Assembly (NCBI GenBank): GCA_047622605.1
Contig: JBLHND010000022.1
Coordinates: 1 to 31,966, forward strand
Direction: 5' to 3'
Length of the DNA stretch: 31,966 nt
DNA from: Motiliproteus sp047622605
Lineage (GTDB): Bacteria; Pseudomonadota; Gammaproteobacteria; Pseudomonadales; Balneatricaceae
Of this stretch, positions 15,049 through 21,934 are shown piece by piece. The stretch's first letter is position 1, and every line of letters starts with the position of its first letter. Below the pieces are notes generated by a model that was not told the origin of the DNA, did no database searches, and worked only from the letters and a program-made list of their open reading frames with translations. The translations under genes were made by a program, and so were the position numbers.

Positions 15049-15972
15049 TTAACTCTCCAGATTTTTTTCGACCAGGCGCACAAACAGCTCCTCGAGTCGG
15101 TTGGTTTTATTGCGCATACTCGCCACTTCAATGCCCTGCTGCTGCAGCTGAGCAAAGACGCCGCTCAGACCCTGTTGCTGCTCGACCTCAACGATCAGGG
15201 TACGATCACCTTCCAGCTCCGCCAGATAGCCATCCAAAGGGGGGACGCTGGTCAATGGCCGCGCCAGATCCAGCATAAAGGTCTCAGAGGTCAGCTGGCG
15301 TAGCAGCTCGCGCTTGCTGGTGTTCGCCCTGATCTCGCCACGATCGATGATTGCGATATGGCGACATAGGCTTTCCGCCTCTTCCAGATAGTGCGTGGTA
15401 AGAATAATCGTGGTTCCGGCCGCATTGATCTTCTCCAGGAACGTCCACATCGAGCGGCGCAGTTCGATATCGACACCGGCGGTAGGCTCATCGAGGATCA
15501 GCAACTGAGGCTGATGAATCAGGGCCCGGGCGATCATCAGGCGTCGCTTCATCCCCCCTGAAAGCATCCGCGATACCGTATCGCGCTTGTCCCAAAGCCC
15601 CAGGGCTTTGAGGTAGTGATCGGCGCTGGCGCGCGCCTCCGCCTCGGGCATACCATAGTAGCCACCCTGAGTGATGAGGATATCACGCACCTTCTCAAAC
15701 TGATTGAAGTTAAACTCCTGCGGGACCACCCCCATCAACTTCTTGGCCGCGACAGGGTCGGCATCGACATCATGGCCGAACACACTCACGCTTCCCGCAC
15801 TCTTGTTAATCAGTGTAGAAACGATCCCTAGGCAGGTCGATTTCCCCGCCCCGTTAGGCCCCAACAAGGCGAAGAAGTCACCCTGCTGCACATCAAGATC
15901 GATGCCTTTAAGGGCTTGGAAGCCGTTCGCGTACGTTTTTTTCAATCCCCGAATGGAGAGCGCTTGGAGCAT
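15049..15972 (-). CDS. yadG: ABC transporter ATP-binding protein, YadG-like
   Basis: The product has 307 residues, close to E. coli YadG. Walker A is GPNGAGKST, the signature is LSGGMKRR and Walker B is LLILDEPTAGVD. A C-terminal extension of about 80 residues follows the ATPase domain. The start is placed at the ATG at 15972, eight codons inside the longest frame, because AGGAAGG lies just before it. It heads the operon with the permease and queF. A 40-bp dispersed repeat lies in its upstream region (16013-16052). Confidence 0.92.
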   Translation of the reverse strand: MLQALSIRGLKKTYANGFQALKGIDLDVQQGDFFALLGPNGAGKSTCLGIVSTLINKSAGSVSVFGHDVDADPVAAKKLMGVVPQEFNFNQFEKVRDILITQGGYYGMPEAEARASADHYLKALGLWDKRDTVSRMLSGGMKRRLMIARALIHQPQLLILDEPTAGVDIELRRSMWTFLEKINAAGTTIILTTHYLEEAESLCRHIAIIDRGEIRANTSKRELLRQLTSETFMLDLARPLTSVPPLDGYLAELEGDRTLIVEVEQQQGLSGVFAQLQQQGIEVASMRNKTNRLEELFVRLVEKNLES

Positions 15973-16012
15973 GAGTCCTTCCTGATAAAATGACAACGTA
16001 AAGGCTAACTGT

Positions 16013-16052
16013 CTGTCGGACCTAACACGGGTCTACTGCGAAAAAGCCGACT
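16013..16052 (+). repeat. Copy B of the 40-bp dispersed intergenic element
   Basis: This matches the reverse complement of 67-106 at 35 of 40 positions. It lies between the divergent yadG-like and PA2817-like genes, where promoters for both would be expected. Confidence 0.6.
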
Positions 16053-16160
16053 GCGGCGACGCATCGATAATAAGCGTACCAGTCGTGATCCTATCTGGTT
16101 CGATCACTGGCATACTAAGGTTCCTTCAATCACCTCAACTCTCCGAGACGATAAAGCCCT

Positions 16161-16469
16161 ATGGATTCCAGCATTCGCAGCACCTTGCAAACCCTTCTAA
16201 GCCAGGTACAGCAGACCCTGAAAACGATCAACAGCGCTGAATCTGCAGAAAACATCAATAACCGCTTTGCTGTTATTGTCGAGATGATCGATAACGCCGA
16301 GGAGTATAACCACTTGGCGCAGGATGCGATATCCGACCTGATCACGCTACACCCTAATCTGAGTCACCTGGTACCGCGTCTGCTGCTGTGGCAACTCGGC
16401 GGTAGCTGCCTGCATTTTCTCGGTGACGAGGAGATGGATGAGTTTAGTACTGAGTCTGAGCTGCACTGA
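16161..16469 (+). CDS. PA2817-like small protein
   Basis: This 102-residue soluble protein is mostly helical. Its C-terminal half (HLVPRLLLWQLGGSCLHFLGDEEM) closely recalls the Pseudomonas PA2817 family (HLVPRDLFW-LGGDCLH pattern). No function is known. In Pseudomonas, as I remember it, the family sits near the same ABC transporter and queF genes, which fits this context. The ATG at 16161 has only a weak upstream ribosome-binding site. Confidence 0.7.
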   Translation: MDSSIRSTLQTLLSQVQQTLKTINSAESAENINNRFAVIVEMIDNAEEYNHLAQDAISDLITLHPNLSHLVPRLLLWQLGGSCLHFLGDEEMDEFSTESELH

Positions 16470-16547
16470 CCGAGGGCCAGAAGGCGCGTTCCTGTGGGAC
16501 CCTTTTGTGGGTAGAAAGCATTCCGACAATACCAGCATGGTGCCCGC

Positions 16548-16595
16548 TGTGGGTCGGACTTTAGCACAGATTGTCAGGCTGAAGCCTAACCCACA
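16548..16595. repeat. Decayed inverted repeat (REP-like)
   Basis: TGTGGGTCGGACTT at 16548 is mirrored by an imperfect reverse complement ending at 16595 (AAGCCTAACCCACA). A second GTGGG-type piece lies at about 16493-16512. Such TGTGGGT...ACCCACA hairpins are common intergenic repeats in related genomes. With the heptamer array at 16674 it accounts for most of the gene-free stretch 16470-16854. Confidence 0.5.
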
Positions 16596-16673
16596 GAGGC
16601 GCACCCCGGGTCATCATCGAGACTGCCGCCTCAAATCCAGTGACTAAGACGCTGGGGCAGCGGACATAATGAA

Positions 16674-16764
16674 AGAGCAGAGAGCAGAGAGCAGAGAGCA
16701 GAGAGCAGAGAGCAGAGAGCAGAGAGCAGAGAGCAGAAAGCAGAAAGCAGAAAGCAGAAAGCAG
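16674..16764. repeat. Heptamer tandem array, 13 copies
   Basis: Nine perfect AGAGCAG units (16674-16736) are followed by four AAAGCAG units (16737-16764) and then A residues. There are no spacers, so it is not a CRISPR. It lies between the PA2817-like gene and the 3' end of the tRNA operon. The block structure suggests that the A variant arose once and then expanded. Confidence 0.97.
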
Positions 16765-16854
16765 AAAAAATAGCGTAGCGTAGCCGTTAGCGACCCATTT
16801 TAAAAAAGAGAGCTATCAGACAGCAAACGTAGAGGATATGGAGGTTTTCTAACT

Positions 16855-16930
16855 TGGAGCGGGAAACCGGATTCGAACCGGCGACCTCAACCTTGGCAAG
16901 GTTGCGCTCTACCAACTGAGCTATTCCCGC
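16855..16930 (-). tRNA. tRNA-Gly (GCC)
   Basis: A full 76-base cloverleaf can be drawn: acceptor GCGGGAA / TTCCCGC, anticodon loop TTGCCAA, T arm GGTTCGAATCC and encoded CCA. It is identical to the copy at 17083-17158 and is the last gene of the tRNA operon. Confidence 0.97.
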
Positions 16931-16966
16931 GATACCAGGTCGGTTTAACTACCGAGCCTGAAAAGA

Positions 16967-17042
16967 TGGCGTCCCATAGGGGGTTCGAACCCCTGTTACT
17001 GCCGTGAAAGGGCAGTGTCCTAGACCACTAGACGAATGGGAC
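16967..17042 (-). tRNA. tRNA-Glu (TTC)
   Basis: 76 bases with encoded CCA, acceptor GTCCCAT / ATGGGAC, anticodon loop CTTTCAC and T arm GGGTTCGAACCC. It differs from the copy at 17185 only at one anticodon-stem base pair (U-A here, C-G there). Confidence 0.97.
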
Positions 17043-17082
17043 TTATTAATACAAAAAACAATACAAAAAACAACATAAAACT

Positions 17083-17158
17083 TGGAGCGGGAAACCGGAT
17101 TCGAACCGGCGACCTCAACCTTGGCAAGGTTGCGCTCTACCAACTGAGCTATTCCCGC
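17083..17158 (-). tRNA. tRNA-Gly (GCC)
   Basis: Identical in all 76 positions to the tRNA-Gly at 16855-16930, including the encoded CCA. It is separated from the downstream tRNA-Glu by an A/T-rich spacer containing a duplicated ATACAAAAAACA piece. Confidence 0.97.
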
Positions 17159-17184
17159 ACACCAGACCCTTAACTGATCTGTAT

Positions 17185-17260
17185 TGGCGTCCCATAGGGG
17201 GTTCGAACCCCTGTTACCGCCGTGAAAGGGCGGTGTCCTAGACCACTAGACGAATGGGAC
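17185..17260 (-). tRNA. tRNA-Glu (TTC)
   Basis: This is the first gene of the operon. It has the same acceptor, D and T arms as the tRNA-Glu at 16967, but its anticodon stem is CCGCC / GGCGG rather than CUGCC / GGCAG. Confidence 0.97.
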
Positions 17261-17299
17261 GTCGTAAACCCTCTGTCATGTGCAACAAAGGAGGCGCGT

Positions 17300-17328
17300 A
17301 TAATAGGGATTTACAAAAAAACCGTCAA
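17300..17328 (-). promoter_or_regulatory. Strong promoter of the tRNA operon
   Basis: On the minus strand TTGACG (17328-17323), a 17-base spacer and TATTAT (17305-17300) are followed by a GC-rich discriminator (ACGCGCC). This is the arrangement expected for a stringently controlled stable-RNA promoter. The first tRNA begins about 33 bases after the predicted start site. Confidence 0.75.
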
Positions 17329-17492
17329 GCGATGGTTGAACCTTTTTTATCATTATCTCGAAACTAATGATGGCAGCACCGATTGCAGGCCAAAAATATC
17401 GCCCTGTGCTGACGATGAACGGCCTGCCTATTGAGTGATTGATGGATTTAAACTATCAAGCTATTGTTGGCTTTTTTCCAGAAGGAGTCCCC

Positions 17493-18266
17493 ATGAGCAC
17501 CGGCTTGATTGTCACCTTAATAATGATCGGCATCCTGGTAATGGTGTGTGCCGCCATTATCGCCCAGTCCGTTGAAAACGCCCGTAAACAACGGCAGCTC
17601 CAGATAACCGTCCTTCAGCAGCGAACGCGTCACCTTAGCCGCGCGCTCAACGATATCCCCAACCCCTATATGACAGTCGCGCTGCGCGCGTTTATTATCG
17701 CCCTGCTGCGCAAGAGCTACTCTGCCATTCTGGCGCTTGACGCCAAAAAGAGCGCGGCTAAGACCCAGCTACAACAGCTTGAAGAATTGAGCAAACAGGT
17801 ATTTACCAATGAGCTGGATTCGCTCAAACCACCCTTTGACGACCTGGCTACAGGCCAAGAGATCCGCAATCGCATCAAAAACCTGGTTAACATCATCGTA
17901 GAGATGAACAAAGACGGCGCACTAGACAAGCCCAGCGCCGTTAAATATGTAAACCAGGGTAAGGCCCTGTTTGAACTGATCAGCGTCGATATCATCCTGA
18001 TTGGTGTACATGAGGCGGAAAAAAATGATACGAACCTCAAGGTTGCACTCGCCAGCTACAGCAACTGCCTTAGACAACTTCTGAAGATCAATACTCAGTC
18101 AGAGTTCCCGCGGCGCATAAGCCACCTTCAAGCAAAAGTGCAGCAGCTTGAGGGACGGATCAAGATCCAAAGAGAACAGGCCGCAGCACTCGTCGCAGCA
18201 GAGCAGCGCGAGGAGCATGACTTCGATCCGGACAAGGACTGGAAGATGAAACACGATTACGAATAG
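17493..18266 (+). CDS. Membrane-anchored coiled-coil protein, unknown
   Basis: This 257-residue protein has one N-terminal membrane helix (about residues 4-26, LIVTLIMIGILVMVCAAIIAQ) followed by a long helical, charged region with coiled-coil character. It ends in an acidic tail (EEHDFDPDKDWKMKHDYE). I do not recognise the family. The ATG at 17493 is preferred to the upstream TTG/ATG at 17439-17442 because AAGGAG lies six bases before it and the hydrophobic anchor then starts at the N-terminus. The gene is followed by the convergent AraC-family gene. Confidence 0.75.
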   Translation: MSTGLIVTLIMIGILVMVCAAIIAQSVENARKQRQLQITVLQQRTRHLSRALNDIPNPYMTVALRAFIIALLRKSYSAILALDAKKSAAKTQLQQLEELSKQVFTNELDSLKPPFDDLATGQEIRNRIKNLVNIIVEMNKDGALDKPSAVKYVNQGKALFELISVDIILIGVHEAEKNDTNLKVALASYSNCLRQLLKINTQSEFPRRISHLQAKVQQLEGRIKIQREQAAALVAAEQREEHDFDPDKDWKMKHDYE

Positions 18267-18359
18267 CCCATGACCGCAGGCTCGAGCGAGCGTCCCTACC
18301 GCTAATTATTCGGTTCAAAATGCCCACAACAAGCAGCGCCTCGCTGCGTGCTGATCAGA

Positions 18360-19385
18360 TCAGGACGGCCTCACACCCGCACCACTCCATGCCGTCGGCG
18401 ACCTCCCTGTCCAGCGTTTAAAGGCGCGACAAAACGCTGCCACCTCCGAAAAGCCCATCCGTTCACTGACATCCGCAATACTCAGATGCTCCGTCGTCAG
18501 CAGCTTGATCGCATATTCAAGCCGCAATGCGGTCTTTATCTGCCGAACAGAGCTACCCTCCTGTTTTAATTTTCTAGCGATGGTACGCGGCGTCAGATGT
18601 AACTCACGGCCAAGCGCTTCCAAACTGAGCATCTGGGTGTTGTCATGCTGCGCCAGTAACGCACGTATTTTTACCTGGAGGCGATCATCCTGGCTATGAC
18701 GATGCAGAATATACGCGGGGGATTGCTGCAAAAACTCCGTCAGCTCGACCTCAGTTCGCACCAGAGGTAAGGACAGATACCTCGAATGCAGATAAAACCC
18801 ACACTCTGGCCGTTCAAAAACAAGCTTTCCGGGATACATCGCCCGATACTCGTTAACGTGCCTAGGCGCAGGATAATTAAACTGGGTTATCGCGATGGGA
18901 AGCTGCTGGTCCACCAACCAACTACTGAAACGCTGCCACATCAGCAGCAAAAACTCCTGCAACAGATGATCAGGATCGTCGTGCCCGACCTCTAGCTGCA
19001 ACCGAAAAAACACCAGACCCTCCTCTTCGAGATCAGCTGCCTCCATGCCGATAACGATATCCGGACAGATCGTGCTATAGAACCGGGCACTACGCCGCAG
19101 CATCGCTCCGAGCGTCTCAGAGGCGAGACTGTATTCTGCCATCAACGCAAAAACACCCTGCCTGCACCGATCCGCAGACAGCCCCATAAATTCATCCCGG
19201 GTCGCCCTCCATACGCTTTTTATCAGCCGAGTCAGCTGCTGTTCGGTGATGCGCTGCGCTGGCTGATTGAGCCACTCAGCGGGAATACCGGCACGACCAA
19301 GCAACGCTGCACCAGAGTGCCCCTGGCGTTCGGCACCCCGCAGGCAGGCCTGCAGGTAGTGGTTAGAGATAGGAGCTTTATTCAT
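18360..19385 (-). CDS. AraC-family regulator with Arabinose_bd-type N-terminus
   Basis: This 341-residue protein has an N-terminal ligand-binding region of the arabinose-binding AraC type (about residues 20-210). A C-terminal double helix-turn-helix follows at about 240-335 (LGRELHLTPRTIARKLKQEG and IADVSERMGFSEVAAFCRAFKRWTGRSPTAW). It is divergent from the acyl-CoA dehydrogenase gene with 127 bases between starts, the usual arrangement for a local activator, so it probably controls the fatty-acid operon to its right. Related proteins include regulators of amino-acid and lipid catabolism. Confidence 0.9.
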   Translation of the reverse strand: MNKAPISNHYLQACLRGAERQGHSGAALLGRAGIPAEWLNQPAQRITEQQLTRLIKSVWRATRDEFMGLSADRCRQGVFALMAEYSLASETLGAMLRRSARFYSTICPDIVIGMEAADLEEEGLVFFRLQLEVGHDDPDHLLQEFLLLMWQRFSSWLVDQQLPIAITQFNYPAPRHVNEYRAMYPGKLVFERPECGFYLHSRYLSLPLVRTEVELTEFLQQSPAYILHRHSQDDRLQVKIRALLAQHDNTQMLSLEALGRELHLTPRTIARKLKQEGSSVRQIKTALRLEYAIKLLTTEHLSIADVSERMGFSEVAAFCRAFKRWTGRSPTAWSGAGVRPS

Positions 19386-19512
19386 GACGCACTAGTCGAT
19401 GCCTATTCGGTCAATTTTTTCGTCTTATTCGGCCCTTCCGATCTTAGTCTTCGAGCGCTTTAATCACGCGATAATCTATTTTTGCAGTCCGAGTAGCAAC
19501 CGAGAGTTGAAT

Positions 19513-20655
19513 ATGCCAGAGCATAACGAAGATACCGAACTGTTCCAAACCATGATCAGCCGCGTACTGGAACAGGAGGTCGCGCCTCACTACGAAGCGT
19601 GGGAGGCAGCAGGGTCGATACCGAGATCGCTGTGGAACACCCTAGGTGCGGCCGGCATGCTGGGCATCGACATGCCCGAGCAGTACGGGGGTGCCGCAGC
19701 ACGGATGGAGATCTGCCAACTGGCCGTCGAAGAGATCGCCCGCCGGGGTTTTGGCGGTCTCTGTGGCGGCTATAACATTCACGCCAATATCGTGATGCCC
19801 TATCTCCTGCATATCGGCACCGAGTCCCAGCGTCAGCAATGGTTGCCGAAGATGATCAGCGGTGAAGCCGTGGGGGCCATCGCGATGACAGAACCCGGTG
19901 CCGGCAGTGATCTGGCCGCGATTCGGACCACGGCCGTGCGCACCGACAACGGTTGGCTGATCAACGGCGCTAAGGTGTTTATCACCAACGGTCTGCAGGC
20001 AGATGTGGTGATCGTCTGTGCCAAGACCGACCCCAAAGCGGGTGCCAAGGGCGTGTCGCTGTTCCTGGTCGATGCCCGTCTGTCCGGATTTTCCCGCGGC
20101 AAGGGGATCAAGAAGATTGGTCAGCACAGCGGCGATACCGCGGAACTGTTCTTCGCTGAACTGCGGGTACCTGAGGATGCGCTGCTCGGCGAGGAGGGCA
20201 AAGGCTTTGCTTACCTGATGCAGGAGCTACCACGCGAGCGTCTGGGCGTCGCGGCTCAGGCGATCGGTGCGACCGAAGGCGCACTGGCATTGACACTGGA
20301 TTATGTCAAAGAGCGCAAGGCCTTTGGGCAGCGGATCGCTGACTTCCAGAACACCCGTTTCAAGCTGGCAGAAGCCAGGGCACAGCTGGATATGGCTCGG
20401 GTCTATCTCGATCACTGCATCGACAAGTACAACGCCAAGACCATGACCACCACCGATGCCGCAATCCTCAAACTGCAGCTGACCGAGATGCAGTGCGCGA
20501 TCACCGACGAGTGCCTGCAGCTGTTTGGCGGCTATGGCTACAGCGTCGAGTATCCGATCTCGCGCTTCTACGTCGATGCCCGGGTGCAGACGATCTATGC
20601 CGGTACCTCGGAAATCATGAAAGAGGTGATCGCCCGCTCGATGCTGGGCAAATAG
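19513..20655 (+). CDS. Acyl-CoA dehydrogenase
   Basis: This 380-residue FAD enzyme has the family signatures AMTEPGAGSDLAAIRTTA and ERKAFGQRIADFQNTRFKLAE, and ends QTIYAGTSEIMKEVIARSM. The residue before GTSE is Ala rather than the Glu base of short- and medium-chain enzymes. Glu242 in LPRERLG lies where the isovaleryl- and long-chain-type enzymes place their catalytic Glu, so it is probably of that class. It catalyses the first beta-oxidation step, passing electrons to ETF. The ATG at 19513 is preferred; the frame is open back to 19399, but that extension is unlike the family. It is the first gene of the degradation cluster. Confidence 0.92.
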   Translation: MPEHNEDTELFQTMISRVLEQEVAPHYEAWEAAGSIPRSLWNTLGAAGMLGIDMPEQYGGAAARMEICQLAVEEIARRGFGGLCGGYNIHANIVMPYLLHIGTESQRQQWLPKMISGEAVGAIAMTEPGAGSDLAAIRTTAVRTDNGWLINGAKVFITNGLQADVVIVCAKTDPKAGAKGVSLFLVDARLSGFSRGKGIKKIGQHSGDTAELFFAELRVPEDALLGEEGKGFAYLMQELPRERLGVAAQAIGATEGALALTLDYVKERKAFGQRIADFQNTRFKLAEARAQLDMARVYLDHCIDKYNAKTMTTTDAAILKLQLTEMQCAITDECLQLFGGYGYSVEYPISRFYVDARVQTIYAGTSEIMKEVIARSMLGK

Positions 20656-20731
20656 CGTTACACCAACCGATCGGTGAACCGATAAATAGGGCGAATAATG
20701 CCGTTTAACAGATACAGCTAGGAGATCAACA

Positions 20732-21934
20732 ATGAAGCTTGCAGATGTTGTTATTTTGGATGGTGTACGCACCGCAATTGGCGGTTTTGGTGGCAGCCTG
20801 TCAAGCATGACTCCGGCCGACCTAGGTACGCTTGTTGCCATCGAGGCGATCAGACGCTCCGGTGTACTCGCAGATGATATTGACCACTCGGTGTTTGGCC
20901 ACATCATTCCCACCGGCCCCCAGGATGCGTATATCGCTCGCCATATAGGTCTGAATGCCGGATTACCCACCCGTTCGGCGGCCCTCAACGTTAACCGCCT
21001 GTGCGGTTCCTCGGTACAGTCGGTGATCTCCGCAGCCCAGATGATCATGCTGGGAGACAGCAAGATCGCGCTGGCCGGTGGTGCCGAGTGCATGAGCCAG
21101 GGCGCCTATGTGCTGCCTAACGTACGCCAGGGTCTACGGATGGGCGACGGTAAAGCCGTGGACATGACCCTCGGCACCCTCAGCGATCCTTTTGGCAGCG
21201 GCCATATGGGACTGACCGCAGAAAAGATCGCCGAGCAATATGGTCTGAGTCGTGAGGATCTGGATCGGTTCTCGGTCGAGAGCCACCGCCGTGCCTGCCA
21301 TGCCATTGACAACGGGTATTTCAAACACCAGATCGTTCCCGTCACCGTTAAACAGGGGCGCCAAGAGTTTGTCTGCGACCAGGACGAGCATGCCCGCGCC
21401 GATACCAGCATGGAGAGCCTGACCAGGCTCAAGCCCGCGTTTAAGCAGGACGGCATCGTCACCCCGGGTAACGCCTCCGGTCTCAATGACGGTGCTGCGG
21501 CGATGGTTTTGACCAGCGCAGCAGAAGCCAAAAAACGTGGCCTAAAGCCACGTGCAAGCCTGGTCAGCTATGCGTTTGCCGGTGTCGATCCGGATGTTAT
21601 GGGCCTGGGCCCTATCCCGGCAGTTAAAGAAGCACTGAAAAAAGCGGGCCTGAGGGTGGCAGACCTGGACGTCATCGAGTCCAACGAAGCCTTTGCCGCC
21701 CAGGCGTTGGCCGTGAACGACAGCTTGGCGCTGGATAGCGCCAAGGTTAACCCCAATGGCGGCGCCATCGCCCTGGGGCATCCGGTCGGCGCTACAGGTT
21801 CGATTCTGATCATCAAGACCCTTGCGGAACTGGATCGAATCGACGGTCGTTACGGCATGGTCACTATGTGTATCGGTGGCGGTCAGGGAATCGCGCTGAT
21901 TGTTGAACGCATCGCAGGAGCACCGCAGCAGTGA
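20732..21934 (+). CDS. Thiolase (acetyl-CoA C-acyltransferase family)
   Basis: This 400-residue thiolase has all catalytic motifs: nucleophile Cys in NRLCGSSVQ, NEAFAAQ, His in GGAIALGHPVGATG and the second Cys in CIGGGQGIA. It performs thiolytic cleavage of 3-ketoacyl-CoA, the last beta-oxidation step; the reverse acetoacetyl-CoA reaction is also possible and cannot be excluded from sequence. The start has a good AGGAG about nine bases upstream. It overlaps the next gene by four bases (GTGA). Confidence 0.93.
   Translation: MKLADVVILDGVRTAIGGFGGSLSSMTPADLGTLVAIEAIRRSGVLADDIDHSVFGHIIPTGPQDAYIARHIGLNAGLPTRSAALNVNRLCGSSVQSVISAAQMIMLGDSKIALAGGAECMSQGAYVLPNVRQGLRMGDGKAVDMTLGTLSDPFGSGHMGLTAEKIAEQYGLSREDLDRFSVESHRRACHAIDNGYFKHQIVPVTVKQGRQEFVCDQDEHARADTSMESLTRLKPAFKQDGIVTPGNASGLNDGAAAMVLTSAAEAKKRGLKPRASLVSYAFAGVDPDVMGLGPIPAVKEALKKAGLRVADLDVIESNEAFAAQALAVNDSLALDSAKVNPNGGAIALGHPVGATGSILIIKTLAELDRIDGRYGMVTMCIGGGQGIALIVERIAGAPQQ

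Noticed and set aside
16674..16764. CRISPR-like array
   Set aside because: The units are contiguous heptamers without spacers and no cas genes are present; it is a simple tandem repeat.
20227..21093. 288-residue minus-strand open frame across the dehydrogenase-thiolase junction
   Set aside because: It crosses two clear genes in antisense and has low-complexity composition; no domain.
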